A stretch of DNA of 64,000 nucleotides, taken from NCBI GenBank assembly GCA_035279405.1, contig DATEHU010000021.1, forward strand, positions 1 to 64,000. Reading direction: 5' to 3'. This document shows, in pieces, positions 1 through 8,328 of this stretch (its first letter is position 1; every line of letters begins with the position of its first letter). The position numbers were made by a program, and so were the translations under genes. Source of the stretch: Gammaproteobacteria bacterium. GTDB taxonomy: Bacteria > Pseudomonadota > Gammaproteobacteria > Natronospirales > REEB76. The notes below the pieces were generated by a model. The model was not told where the DNA came from. It was given only the letters and a program-made list of their open reading frames with translations, and ran no database searches.

Positions 1-210
1 AGCGCGATCGACATCTACGCGGCTCACCGCTGCACCCACCAACTCCCCGCCAGCCATCGCCACAACGGCAGGATAGCTATCGACGCATTTGACAACGTCT
101 GCGAGGCTAAAGACCGGGGGTTCGTCCGTCGTCTTCGATTCTGCATCCAGCCGCACAATGGCCTCGAGATCGGCCGATTCGAAATCGCGCAGTTTCCACC
201 CGACACTCAT
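1..210 (-). CDS. GNAT-family N-acetyltransferase, N-terminal part (runs off left edge)
   Basis: An open frame starts at an ATG at 210-208 and continues without a stop to base 1, giving 70 residues. The product opens MSVGWKLRDFESADL and later has YPAVVAMAGGELVGAA. This pattern (an N-terminal 'LRDF..AD...I..L' strand-helix, then a 'VA..GGELVG' strand) is typical of the first half of GNAT acetyltransferases, which move an acetyl group from acetyl-CoA to an amine. The acetyl-CoA-binding loop would lie beyond the edge, so the substrate cannot be judged. It is divergent from the cupredoxin gene at 401, sharing a 190-base intergenic region. The family call is fairly sure; RimI-like or other GNAT subfamilies cannot be separated. 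Confidence 0.7.
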   Translation of the reverse strand, partial: MSVGWKLRDFESADLEAIVRLDAESKTTDEPPVFSLADVVKCVDSYPAVVAMAGGELVGAAVSRVDVDRA

Positions 211-298
211 CTCACGCCCTCTTACCGGCGAATTCAACTGCGCCAGCGCCACTCGATTTGCGCGCTGGTCTGGATGCCGGCGAATGGAATTTTGTGAG

Positions 299-378
299 AT
301 GATGTTACTGCACGCTACATGCTGTCAATCCAGGTCTGAGGCAGTTCCATTGACAGTCTCTTTTAATACCATGCATTT
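299..378. promoter_or_regulatory. Divergent promoter region with inverted repeat
   Basis: A 7-base inverted repeat, CTGTCAA at 322-328 and TTGACAG at 350-356, places a perfect TTGACA -35 hexamer on each strand, pointing outward towards the GNAT gene (minus) and the cupredoxin gene (plus). Neither side has a good -10: CATCAT at 304-299 on the minus strand is 18 bases away, and TGCATT at 372-377 on the plus strand is 16 bases away. The repeat may instead be a regulator site. Confidence 0.35.
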
Positions 379-400
379 GCCGAAGAATTTGGAGGCAATC

Positions 401-844
401 ATGAATACGAAACTTGTACTGAGCACAGTTTTGGCTTTGTCATTGCTAAGTGCCGGAGCCTACGCCAAGGATTACACCGTGAAAGAACTGAATGCCGGCA
501 CGGGAGGCACCTTCGTATTCGAACCGAACTTTCTGCACATTCAGCCCGGAGATTCAGTGCATTTCGTAGCCGCTGATGCCGGCCACGACAGCCAATCCTA
601 TCTGGTGCCTAAGGGCGCCCAGAGCTGGACCGGCGAAGTTAGTATGGACATCACAGTAAAGTTCACCCAGGAGGGCGTGTACCTGTATGAATGCAATCCG
701 CACCACATGTTTGGCATGCTCGGTGTTATCCAGGTGGGCAAGGCCATAAACAAAGCCACCGCCGAAAAGGCTGCGGCTGACATGGAAAAACAGCAAATCA
801 TGAACCAGGGCCGGCTGGAGGCCCTGATGAAGGAAATCCACTGA
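401..844 (+). CDS. Pseudoazurin-like periplasmic cupredoxin (type 1 copper protein)
   Basis: 147 residues. An N-terminal signal peptide (hydrophobic stretch about residues 4-20, cleavage probably after AYA22) sends it to the periplasm. The type 1 copper ligands are visible: His62 in GHDSQSY, then Cys98, His101 and Met106 in the ECNPHHMFGM stretch. The Cys-x2-His-x4-Met spacing is that of pseudoazurin. The family carries single electrons to nitrite, NO or oxygen reductases. An alanine/lysine-rich tail follows residue 115. The start at 401 is preferred because GGAGG lies 7 bases upstream and the signal peptide begins there; the frame is open further upstream. It lies on the same strand as the sNOR-like cluster 550 bases downstream, so it is a plausible donor to that CuA subunit (inference). 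Amicyanin or plastocyanin-like alternatives are possible. Confidence 0.85.
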   Translation: MNTKLVLSTVLALSLLSAGAYAKDYTVKELNAGTGGTFVFEPNFLHIQPGDSVHFVAADAGHDSQSYLVPKGAQSWTGEVSMDITVKFTQEGVYLYECNPHHMFGMLGVIQVGKAINKATAEKAAADMEKQQIMNQGRLEALMKEIH

Positions 845-1394
845 GATTAAGCCTGCGGACAGTCGGCGTGTGGGATTGCCTGGGACCCAGACGTGCCACA
901 GGGATCGCGCGGCATACCAGCGAAATCGAATATTCCCACGCCCCCGCAATTTGATTTGCATCTGTTGAACGCGACCAGCGTTGCAGACCGCCTCGGTTAA
1001 TACGCGCTGTTCACCGTGCACCATCGCCTGACGCAAGCGTGTTGCTGAATTGAACCCAAGCCTCCGTAAATCGCTGCAGGGCGTCGCGCTACAGTGGCTC
1101 AACCATGCAGCACATCCGCCCGCATAAGCTTCACTGTTGATTTTATTACGCAAGATTTAACCGGCTTGTGGTACATAAACTGTACTAATTTCTGGATCCG
1201 CCGGTGAAAACAAAATAGTTAGCGAGACTTTACGGGATTGCAATTTCACGTGTATCAAATATTTACACGTGTTTTGCCGGATGTTTCATTGGCACGCGTA
1301 ATTACACGCGTACTGTGCGCAAAAAATATCTTGACAATCGAATATGCACGGCGGAGATTACCACGCCGTAATTCATGCATCCTGGGGTAATGAC
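845..1394. other. Long intergenic region upstream of norS-like gene, with repeated CACGTG/CACGCG words
   Basis: No gene is recognisable in these 550 bases. The last 150 bases are A+T-richer and hold four similar words: CACGTG at 1247-1252 and 1266-1271, and CACGCG at 1293-1298 and 1305-1310. The last two extend to a direct repeat ACGCGTA (1294-1300, 1306-1312). A perfect TTGACA stands at 1331-1336, with only a weak partner (GAGATT, 1354-1359). If that promoter is real, the transcript would begin after the first possible ATG (1344), which agrees with the start at 1395. The repeated words look like regulator sites for the downstream cluster. Confidence 0.4.
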
Positions 1395-1949
1395 ATGATT
1401 AACGAGACCGATGTCTGGATTGATGCACTTGTCGGTATTGGGTTGGTCTCGCTGGGGTTCATCTACGTGATCATCCAGGCCGGCAAGTCCGCAGATGCGA
1501 AAGTCGCTGAACACATCCACAAGCATTCCAACGTGGTGCGCCGCTGGTTGTTTGCGCTGCTGCTGGTGATCTTTGTCGTGGGCAGTTTTATCACGCTCCG
1601 GCATTTCCCGATTCCGCCGCAACATGCACCGCTGGCCGCCAAGCAGGTCGTCAATGTGGTCGGCCACCAGTGGTCCTGGGAGTTGAGCACCACTCAGATC
1701 ACTGCCGGTGTTCCGGTTGAATTCCAAGTGACCAGCGCCGACGTCAATCACGGCTTTGCCATCTATGCGCCGAATGACCGCATCGTGGTGCAAACCCAGG
1801 CTATGCCAGGCTACACCAACAAGATTCTTTACACCTTCAAGCAGCCGGGTAACTACACAATCAACTGCCTCGAGTACTGCGGTCTCGGCCATCACGTGAT
1901 GACGGCCCAGCTGAATGTTGTCGCCCCCACCGGAGGACACACACCATGA
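1395..1949 (+). CDS. norS: CuA-containing subunit II of sNOR-type nitric oxide reductase / heme-copper oxidase
   Basis: 184 residues from the ATG at 1395, which has a GGGGT purine patch just upstream; an in-frame ATG at 1344 has none. Two N-terminal membrane segments (about residues 10-28 and 51-69) anchor a periplasmic cupredoxin domain. The CuA site is complete: His119 (VNHGF), then Cys158-x-Glu160-x-Cys162-x3-His166-x2-Met169. CuA takes electrons from a soluble cytochrome c or cupredoxin and passes them to subunit I. The stop overlaps the norY start (ATGA). In isolation this would be called cytochrome c oxidase subunit II. The norS name rests on gene order and on the missing tyrosine in subunit I. 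Whether the substrate is NO or oxygen is not proven by sequence. Confidence 0.8.
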   Translation: MINETDVWIDALVGIGLVSLGFIYVIIQAGKSADAKVAEHIHKHSNVVRRWLFALLLVIFVVGSFITLRHFPIPPQHAPLAAKQVVNVVGHQWSWELSTTQITAGVPVEFQVTSADVNHGFAIYAPNDRIVVQTQAMPGYTNKILYTFKQPGNYTINCLEYCGLGHHVMTAQLNVVAPTGGHTP

Positions 1950-3433
1950 GCTCACTGGAACTCTATCCCGCGGATGAAAAACTCCCGCGCAGCGAACGCA
2001 TAGTCTTTGACCTTTACATCATCACTGCGGTGGTGCTGTTCGTGCTGATGATGCTGCTGGGTCTGAGCATGCGCCTGACCCAAGCTACTTGGGCGGGTGT
2101 CGGCCCCAAGCTGTTCTACGAGATCCTTACCATGCATGGTGCTGGCATGGTGGGTACTACGGCACTGGCGACTGTTGCGGTCATGTGGTTTTTTCTGCGC
2201 AAGTACGTGAAGTTGCACTTGTGGGCGTTCCTGACCAACTACATGCTGTTCCTGTTGGGTGCGCTAGCCATCATCATCGCGATATTTGTCGGCGGCTATG
2301 CCGGCATGTGGACGTTCCTGTATCCCTTGCCGGTACATTCCGAGGGCATCTGGAGCAATAACGCCGCGGCATTGTTCTTTATCGGCTATCTGCTGATCGG
2401 CGTGGGTTTTCTGCTGTTTTACCTGGATGCCTCGGCGGGCATCATCCGCAAGTTCGGCAATTTTGGACGGGCGATGGGCCTGCAGTGGCTGTTCGGCGGG
2501 ACCATAGACCAGTCGCACCCCAAAACCGTGGTCGCCAGTACCATGGTAATCATCGCCAACTCCATCGGCATCCTGGCTGGCGCGGTGGTCCTGGTGATGT
2601 GCCTGATCAACGCCTATTTCCCCACCGTTGTGCTCAATGCTCTAGTGGTCAAGGAATTAATTTACTGGTTCGGCCACATGTTTATCAATGCGACCATTTA
2701 CATGGGCGTGATCGCCGTGTACGAGCTGCTGCCGCGTTATACCGGGCGTCCGTACACCATCAACCGGGTGTTTCTGTGGGCCTGGGCGGTCAGTTGTGTA
2801 TTCGTGATCGTGGTGTTCCCGCACCACCTGCTGATGGACTTCGCCCAACCCCGCTGGCTCGCGATTATCGGCCAGGTGGTTTCCTGGGGCGCTGGTTTCC
2901 CGGTGTTCCTGGTGACCGCTTACGGCGTACTCACCAATATTTACCGCTCGAACATACGCTGGAAAATGCCGTCCCGGCTAATGGTGCTGTCGGTGTTCGG
3001 TTGGGCCGCCGGCATCGTTCCGGCGATGCTTGACGGCACTATTGTGGTCAACAAGCTGATGCACAACACCCAGTGGGTACCGGGACACTTCCATTTCTAC
3101 ATCATATTGGGCGTGCTGCCCATGGCGCTCGCGACCATGTACCACGTGATCGGTAGCCGCGCACAATCGCCTGACGATGTCGGCGGCGATAAGCTGAGCA
3201 TTCCGCTTTTTTTGGTCGGCGGACTAACTTTCGTTCTGGCGTTCCTCTATGCCGGAGATCACAGCGTGCCGCGGCGTTATGCCGTGCATCTGCCACAGTG
3301 GTTGCCGTATGACAAGGCCGGCTCTATCGGCGCCATGCTGATTATCCTGGGGATGCTGTTATTTGCCGTGCGTATCATCGCCGGCCTGTTGAAGGTCCCT
3401 GCCGATGTCGGTTCTGCGCACCCTGGCGGTTAG
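1946..3433 (+). CDS. norY: Heme-copper oxidase superfamily catalytic subunit without active-site tyrosine; probable sNOR NorY
   Basis: 495 residues with about 12 membrane helices. The histidines of the superfamily are all present: His64 (LTMHGAGM) and His383 for low-spin heme, His381 for high-spin heme (both in VPGHFHF), and His244 and His293-His294 (FPHH) for the second active-site metal. The tyrosine that cross-links to the first metal-ligand histidine in A/B-type oxygen reductases should be four residues after His244, but Asn248 is there (HMFIN). The C-type position, six residues before the HH pair, is Val287. Loss of this tyrosine is a mark of nitric oxide reductases. The order CuA subunit, catalytic subunit, SenC, small membrane protein matches norSY-senC-orf1 of ammonia oxidisers. 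NO reduction is inferred; a divergent B-type oxidase is the alternative. Confidence 0.78.
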   Translation: MSSLELYPADEKLPRSERIVFDLYIITAVVLFVLMMLLGLSMRLTQATWAGVGPKLFYEILTMHGAGMVGTTALATVAVMWFFLRKYVKLHLWAFLTNYMLFLLGALAIIIAIFVGGYAGMWTFLYPLPVHSEGIWSNNAAALFFIGYLLIGVGFLLFYLDASAGIIRKFGNFGRAMGLQWLFGGTIDQSHPKTVVASTMVIIANSIGILAGAVVLVMCLINAYFPTVVLNALVVKELIYWFGHMFINATIYMGVIAVYELLPRYTGRPYTINRVFLWAWAVSCVFVIVVFPHHLLMDFAQPRWLAIIGQVVSWGAGFPVFLVTAYGVLTNIYRSNIRWKMPSRLMVLSVFGWAAGIVPAMLDGTIVVNKLMHNTQWVPGHFHFYIILGVLPMALATMYHVIGSRAQSPDDVGGDKLSIPLFLVGGLTFVLAFLYAGDHSVPRRYAVHLPQWLPYDKAGSIGAMLIILGMLLFAVRIIAGLLKVPADVGSAHPGG

Positions 3434-4025
3434 CGTCAGCCTGATCGTTCTCGGCCTCGTCACGCTGGCGATTGCCACTGACGATTTCCGTGCCTTCACC
3501 AGCGAGACCGCGCGCCGCATCGAAGTGCGTCAACATCCGCGCCCGCTGCCGCCGGTCACACTCGAGAGCCAGACCGGCGAGCGCTTCGATCTTGCCGGAC
3601 TGCGGGGTAAGTGGCTGGTAGTGGATTTCATCTATACCCGCTGCATGAGCCTGTGTTCAGTCTTGGGCGGCAAGTTCGTGCAGCTTCAGGACCAGTTGGC
3701 CACGCCCCTAGCGCAGAATCGGATACAACTGCTCAGCATCAGCTTTGACCCGGAACGCGACACGCCCGCGCAACTCGCCGATTATCTCTACCGCTTCAAC
3801 AACCACGGCACGGGCTGGTTGGCTGCGCGCCCGCTGAACGCGCAGGGACTCGACACGCTGAAACACGTCTTCGGCGTAACTGTAGTTCCCGACAATGCGG
3901 GCGGGTACGTGCACAACGACGCCATTGAAATCGTTGACCCGCAGGGCCGCCTGGTCAATATTCTCGACAGCGACACGCCGGCCAAATCCGTTGGCGAGAT
4001 CGTGTTGCGGTATCTGAACCGGTGA
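3405..4025 (+). CDS. senC: SCO1/SenC copper chaperone
   Basis: 206 residues: one N-terminal membrane anchor or signal (about residues 5-24), then a thioredoxin-like domain. The SCO metal site is intact, with Cys80-x3-Cys84 (TRCMSLCS) and a distal His170 (GGYVHND). SCO proteins deliver copper to, or reduce the cysteines of, the CuA centre, which fits the CuA subunit two genes upstream. The ATG at 3405 lies 29 bases inside the 3' end of norY, showing translational coupling. The stop overlaps the start of the next gene. The function is well supported by the family; the partner protein is inferred from context. Confidence 0.88.
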   Translation: MSVLRTLAVSVSLIVLGLVTLAIATDDFRAFTSETARRIEVRQHPRPLPPVTLESQTGERFDLAGLRGKWLVVDFIYTRCMSLCSVLGGKFVQLQDQLATPLAQNRIQLLSISFDPERDTPAQLADYLYRFNNHGTGWLAARPLNAQGLDTLKHVFGVTVVPDNAGGYVHNDAIEIVDPQGRLVNILDSDTPAKSVGEIVLRYLNR

Positions 4026-4666
4026 TGATCAGCGTCCGGCAGCGCTCGGTCCTGATTGCCGCGGTCATCTTTGTCGTCCTGCTGCTGCCGCCGGTCATCC
4101 ATGCCCTGCAGGCGCGCATGGCGATGCAGATGCTGGTGCAGATTCCGCTGCTGATCGCGGTGGGCTACTTGTTGCGCGCGGCCGTGCCGCAACGGCTGGC
4201 GACGGCGATCGCCGCCTGGAATCTCAACGGCATCAGCGGGATGCTGCTCGCAACCTTCGCCACCGCCTTCTGGATGCTGCCGCGCTCACTGGATGCCGCC
4301 GCGTCCGAACCGCTGTTCACACTCGCCAAGTTCGTCAGCGTACCGCTGTTGATCGGCTTGCCGATGGGGCTGAGCTGGCCGCGCATGAACTTCGTGGTGC
4401 GCGGGGTTTTCCTCATGGAACTCATCGCCATGTTCTTCCGCTTCGGCTGGCTGTACCTGATCTCGCCCGTCAGGCTGTGCAACAATTACCTGCTGGACGA
4501 CCAGCAGCGTACCGGCCAATTCATGCTGCTGATCGGCGCGACCATCCTCGTATGGGCCGCCTTCAAACTCCTGTGGGGACATTTCAATTGGTCGCCGGAC
4601 AGCCAGCGGATCGCATCGATCCCGGCGCGCTCCGCGCCCGATACTCATCGCCCGGCGGATCGCTGA
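4025..4666 (+). CDS. Polytopic membrane protein, counterpart of orf1 in norSY-senC-orf1
   Basis: 213 residues, with about six hydrophobic segments and no soluble domain. No catalytic motif was recognised. It starts at an ATG sharing one base with the senC stop; a GTG at 4022 is also possible. It is the last gene of the cluster. In the norSY-senC-orf1 arrangement the fourth gene is likewise a small multi-span membrane protein of unknown role. Maturation or assembly of the oxidoreductase is a reasonable guess but not shown by sequence. The next gene, bioD, is convergent, so the operon ends here. Confidence 0.7.
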   Translation: MISVRQRSVLIAAVIFVVLLLPPVIHALQARMAMQMLVQIPLLIAVGYLLRAAVPQRLATAIAAWNLNGISGMLLATFATAFWMLPRSLDAAASEPLFTLAKFVSVPLLIGLPMGLSWPRMNFVVRGVFLMELIAMFFRFGWLYLISPVRLCNNYLLDDQQRTGQFMLLIGATILVWAAFKLLWGHFNWSPDSQRIASIPARSAPDTHRPADR

Positions 4667-4705
4667 GCGCGCAGCCATGGTTGCGAGCGGTTTTCCTTGA
4701 TCGCT

Positions 4706-4732
4706 GAAAAAGACGTAAATGGAACGGCGTCT
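4706..4732 (-). terminator. Possible weak terminator after bioD
   Basis: Read on the minus strand, AGACG (4732-4728) can pair with CGTCT (4715-4711) across a 12-base loop and is followed by a run of T. The stem is only 5 base pairs and overlaps the bioD stop codon, so this is a tentative call. Confidence 0.3.
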
Positions 4733-5424
4733 CAGTCCGCATTCAAGAGGCCGAGGATTTTTCCGATATCGAAACCAGCCGCGCGTTCTTCAAGCGTGGA
4801 ACCGGGGCGCCAGGGGATATCGCCGACCGGCGGTGCGCTGAGGCTCTGCGCGAGAGTTGCCAGATTTTCCGCGCGCCGCTCGAAGCCGGGATCAATGCTG
4901 TTCGCCACCCAGCCGGCAAGCCGCAAGCCGTCCGCCTGAATGGCACGCGCGCTGAGCCGCGCATGGTTGAGGCAGCCCAGGCGCAAACCCACGACCAGGA
5001 TCACCGGCAAACCGAGAGCGCCCGCCAGCTCCGGAACACCCCAGGAATCGCCCAAGGGCACTTGCCAACCACCGACGCCTTCTACCACGACCGCGTCGGC
5101 GCCCTCGCATAGTTGCCGAAAACTTTCCAGGATTCTCGGCAATGCAATCGTCGCGCCGGTTTCGGCCGCCGCCAGGTGTGGCGCGATGGGCGGCACGAAC
5201 GCGTAGGGATTCACCAGCGCGTAAGGCCGCGGCAGACTCGCGGCGGCCTGCAATTGCAGTGCGTCGTGGTTGCGCAAACCGTCGGGCGTCGCCAGCGCGC
5301 CGCTAGCTACCGGTTTCATGCCCACGGTTTTCACGCCTTTGCGCGCCAGCGCGTGGAGCACGGCGGCGGCCACCCAGGTCTTGCCCACACCGGTATCGGT
5401 ACCGGTAATGAAAAAGCCGCGCAT
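4732..5424 (-). CDS. bioD: Dethiobiotin synthetase
   Basis: 230 residues. BioD closes the ureido ring of 7,8-diaminopelargonic acid to dethiobiotin using ATP and CO2, the step before BioB. The N-terminus MRGFFITGTDTGVGKT carries the BioD-type P-loop (Gly8-Thr16). Downstream, KPVASG and the VEGVGGW segment (substrate and magnesium side) are conserved. It is the last gene of the minus-strand bioBFHCD operon; its ATG abuts the bioC stop, sharing base 5424. Length is usual for the family. BioA, which makes its substrate, is not in this window. Confidence 0.95.
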   Translation of the reverse strand: MRGFFITGTDTGVGKTWVAAAVLHALARKGVKTVGMKPVASGALATPDGLRNHDALQLQAAASLPRPYALVNPYAFVPPIAPHLAAAETGATIALPRILESFRQLCEGADAVVVEGVGGWQVPLGDSWGVPELAGALGLPVILVVGLRLGCLNHARLSARAIQADGLRLAGWVANSIDPGFERRAENLATLAQSLSAPPVGDIPWRPGSTLEERAAGFDIGKILGLLNAD

Positions 5425-6293
5425 CAGCGTTCGGCCCCGTGCGCGTGCAGCACGGCATCGCGCTCGGCCGGGGTGAGCATGCCGGCGGGCAGGTACGCCG
5501 GCGTCCAGGCCGTGCCATAGACGACTTCATAGGTCGCCGGCAAACGCCCGTCGCGCCGGAAGCGCTCGTACGCCGCAGTCAGTTGCGCCGCGCGCCGTCG
5601 CCCACCGAGGCCGCGCGGCCGGCCAGCCGTGACATTGTGTGCGCCGATGGCTTTCAGATCCTGCGCGAGCGCCTGCACGTTGGCATAGGTGAGCGTCAGT
5701 TGCTCTACGTCCATCACCGGCTCGACAAAGCCGGCGCGTATCAATGCGTCGCCGACATCGTGCATGTCAATGAAGCGGTTCACGTGGTTGAGACCGTCCA
5801 CTTCGCGCCACGCGCTGCGCAACTCCTTCAACGTATCGGGTCCAAAGCTGCTGAACAGCAGCAGTGCGTGCGGCGCGAGCGTGCGCCGCAACTCCACCAG
5901 TGCCTGATCGAGATCGTCGCACCATTGCAGCACCAGGTTGCAGTAAATGAAATCAAAACTTCCCGCCCTGAACGGCAGATGCAACGCATCCGCGCAGGTC
6001 AGCGGCACGCGTCGCCAAAAGCCCAGCCGGCGGCGCGCCGCCAGCAGCATGTTGAAGGCGAAATCCACGGCCACCAACCGCGCACGCGGATAACGCCGGC
6101 GCAGCTCGGGCAGATTGCGCCCGGTGCCGCAACCCAGGTCCAGCACGCGCGCCGGCTGGATCGCGGTCAGCTCCAGGCGTTCCAGCAGGCGCCGGGCGAC
6201 TTCCTGCTGCAGCGCGGCGGCCGCATCGTAGCCGCGGGCCGCACGCTCGAAAGCCGCGCGCAGCTGTTGCCGGTCGAGCGAAAACTCATCCAT
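5424..6293 (-). CDS. bioC: Malonyl-ACP O-methyltransferase
   Basis: 289 residues from the ATG at 6293. BioC methylates malonyl-ACP with S-adenosylmethionine so that fatty acid synthesis can build the pimelate chain of biotin. The SAM-binding motif is VLDLGCGTG at residues 50-58, after the usual N-terminal 'F..AA..YD..A..Q' segment. The frame is open upstream of 6293, but family alignment and the 8-base overlap with the bioH stop support this start. Its partner BioH, which removes the methyl group, is the preceding gene. Confidence 0.92.
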   Translation of the reverse strand: MDEFSLDRQQLRAAFERAARGYDAAAALQQEVARRLLERLELTAIQPARVLDLGCGTGRNLPELRRRYPRARLVAVDFAFNMLLAARRRLGFWRRVPLTCADALHLPFRAGSFDFIYCNLVLQWCDDLDQALVELRRTLAPHALLLFSSFGPDTLKELRSAWREVDGLNHVNRFIDMHDVGDALIRAGFVEPVMDVEQLTLTYANVQALAQDLKAIGAHNVTAGRPRGLGGRRRAAQLTAAYERFRRDGRLPATYEVVYGTAWTPAYLPAGMLTPAERDAVLHAHGAER

Positions 6294-7110
6294 GCGGCGA
6301 TGCTCCGTGGGCTGATGCCGGAGCAGCCGTGGCATGCAGCGGCGCGAGGAAATCCCGCACGGCCGCGAGGAATTCCCGCGGATGCGACACAAACGGCGCG
6401 TGCGCGGCTTTTGGGACACTGAACAGGCGCCCACCGGAAATCGCATGCGCCAGCCAAGCGCCGGCTGCGGGCGGGACCACGCGGTCGTACTCGCCGGTCA
6501 TTACCAAAGTGGGCTGTGCCAGGCGCGGCACAGCGGCACGCAAGTCGCTGCTGCGCAGGATTTCGAGACCCGCCGCCAGACTCTGCGCATCGGGCTCGAC
6601 ACAGACGGACAGGCTGGCACTCAACTGCCGCAAGCTGGTGCGCGCATGCTCGCTGCCCTGCACCTGCAAGGCGAGAAACCGGTGCACCGTACCGCGGTAA
6701 TCGCGTGCAAGTTCGCGGCTGAAGTCCGCCAGTTGCTCCGGCGCCATCGCGCAGTCCCAGTCCGGCGCCGTCACGAAACGCGGCGTGCTGCTGGTGAGGA
6801 TCAACGCGCGCACGCGTTGTGGGAAATCCAGCGCCGCCTGCTGCGCCACGAGTCCGCCCAGTGACCAGCCGAGCCACACGGCGTTTTGCGGCGCCGCATG
6901 CACGACCAGCTCTGCGAGCGCCGACAACGTTGCCGGCATCGGCACCACGCGGCTGCGGCCATGGCCTGGAAGATCCACACGCGTAACGCGCCAGTCGCGC
7001 GCCAGTTCGGGCACCAGGCTGTCCCACACGCCACCGTGCAGCGCCCAGCCGTGGACCAGGAACAGATCCAAACCCTGGCCGAGGGTTTCAGTGTGCAGGG
7101 TCGGAGACAT
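6286..7110 (-). CDS. bioH: Pimeloyl-ACP methyl ester carboxylesterase
   Basis: 274 residues, alpha/beta hydrolase fold. BioH hydrolyses pimeloyl-ACP methyl ester, ending chain extension and giving pimeloyl-ACP to BioF. Visible features are the oxyanion segment LVHGWALHGGVW, nucleophile Ser83 in GWSLGG, the acid in GEYDRVV, and the base histidine in KAAHAPF. ATG 7110 is chosen because the BioH pattern begins at once after it; an in-frame TTG at 7137 would add nine unmatched residues. It overlaps bioC by 8 bases and starts 33 bases after the bioF stop. Confidence 0.92.
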   Translation of the reverse strand: MSPTLHTETLGQGLDLFLVHGWALHGGVWDSLVPELARDWRVTRVDLPGHGRSRVVPMPATLSALAELVVHAAPQNAVWLGWSLGGLVAQQAALDFPQRVRALILTSSTPRFVTAPDWDCAMAPEQLADFSRELARDYRGTVHRFLALQVQGSEHARTSLRQLSASLSVCVEPDAQSLAAGLEILRSSDLRAAVPRLAQPTLVMTGEYDRVVPPAAGAWLAHAISGGRLFSVPKAAHAPFVSHPREFLAAVRDFLAPLHATAAPASAHGASPHG

Positions 7111-7143
7111 GGATGGGGTGCTGAACGCGGCGTGCAAGAAAAT

Positions 7144-8328
7144 CTACCGGCTTACGGATCGCATCACTTGCGCCAAGGCGTCAAGCAATTGATCCACCTG
7201 CGCATCGCTGTGTGCGGCGGTCAGCGTCAGGCGCAGGCGCGCGCTGCCGGCCGGAACCGTGGGCGGGCGGATGGCGACGGCCAGAATCCCGCGCGCCGCA
7301 AGCGCGTCGGAAATCGTGAGCGCCCGCGCGGCATCGCCGATCATGAGCGGCTGGATGGCGGTGCGTGACTCCAGCAACGGCAGGTCAAGGGCGGCGGCAC
7401 CCGCGCGGAAACGCGCAATCAGCGCGTGCAATTTCTCGCGCCGCCAGCTTTCGGTGCGCAGAAGCCTGAGTGCAGCGCGCGTGGCTTCCGCCCAGGCCGC
7501 CGGGGACGCGGTTGTATATATATAGGTACGCGCGTGCTGGATGAGTGTCTCGATCAACGCCTCGCTGCCCGCCACAAAGGCGCCGAACGTGCCCAGGGCC
7601 TTGCCGAGCGTCGCCATCAATACCGGCACTGCATCCCTGCCCAGCCCGAAGTGCTCCAGTGCGCCGCGGCCATTCGCACCCAACACACCGAGGCCGTGTG
7701 CATCATCCACCATCAGAATGGCCTGCGCCGGCCCGCATTCCCGCGCCAAATCCGGCAAGGGTGCGAGATCGCCATCCATGCTGAATACCGAGTCGGTCAT
7801 GACCAGCGTGCGGCGCGCAGTCGTCGTCAGGCGCCGCTGCAGTGCATCGGTATCGGCATGCACATAGCGCACGAAACGCGCGCCGCTGAGCAAGCCCGCG
7901 TCCAGCAGTGAGGCATGGTTCAGCCGGTCCTCGACTACGAGGTCTCCGCGTTTCACCAATGCACCCGCAATCCCGAGATTCGCGAGGTAGCCGCTGGAAA
8001 ACAGCAGGGCTCGCGGACGCTGCACGAATTCCGCGAGTTCCTCTTCGAGCGCGTGGTGCGCGCGCGTGTGCCCGGTCACCAGATGTGCGGCGCCGCTGCC
8101 TGTGCCGTACTGGTCGAGCCCGCGGCGCGCGGCGTCCGCCAGCGCCGGATGTGCAGCCAAGCCGAGGTAGTCGTTGCTGGAGAAATTCAGCAGCCGCCGG
8201 CCGTTGACCGCAATCTCCGCGCCCTGTGGCCCTTCGACAATACGCCGGCGGCGGTACAGCGATCGGGCGGTGAGCGACTCCAGCTCCGCGCAGAGCGCGT
8301 GGTCAAGTCGCTGCGCGGCTTTGGGCAT
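7144..8328 (-). CDS. bioF: 8-amino-7-oxononanoate synthase
   Basis: 394 residues. BioF is a PLP enzyme that condenses pimeloyl-ACP (or -CoA) with alanine to give 8-amino-7-oxononanoate. The PLP lysine is Lys243 in [11 protein letters not shown]. Upstream are the [10 protein letters not shown] entry motif, [10 protein letters not shown], and [11 protein letters not shown] with the PLP-ring aspartate. Full family length. Its ATG lies 26 bases inside the 3' end of bioB, so the two are translationally coupled. Confidence 0.95.
   Translation of the reverse strand: MPKAAQRLDHALCAELESLTARSLYRRRRIVEGPQGAEIAVNGRRLLNFSSNDYLGLAAHPALADAARRGLDQYGTGSGAAHLVTGHTRAHHALEEELAEFVQRPRALLFSSGYLANLGIAGALVKRGDLVVEDRLNHASLLDAGLLSGARFVRYVHADTDALQRRLTTTARRTLVMTDSVFSMDGDLAPLPDLARECGPAQAILMVDDAHGLGVLGANGRGALEHFGLGRDAVPVLMATLGKALGTFGAFVAGSEALIETLIQHARTYIYTTASPAAWAEATRAALRLLRTESWRREKLHALIARFRAGAAALDLPLLESRTAIQPLMIGDAARALTISDALAARGILAVAIRPPTVPAGSARLRLTLTAAHSDAQVDQLLDALAQVMRSVSR

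Noticed and set aside
554-1153. Open frame on the minus strand covering the cupredoxin and the following gap
   Set aside because: Its first part is antisense to the cupredoxin and the rest shows no family similarity or ribosome site.
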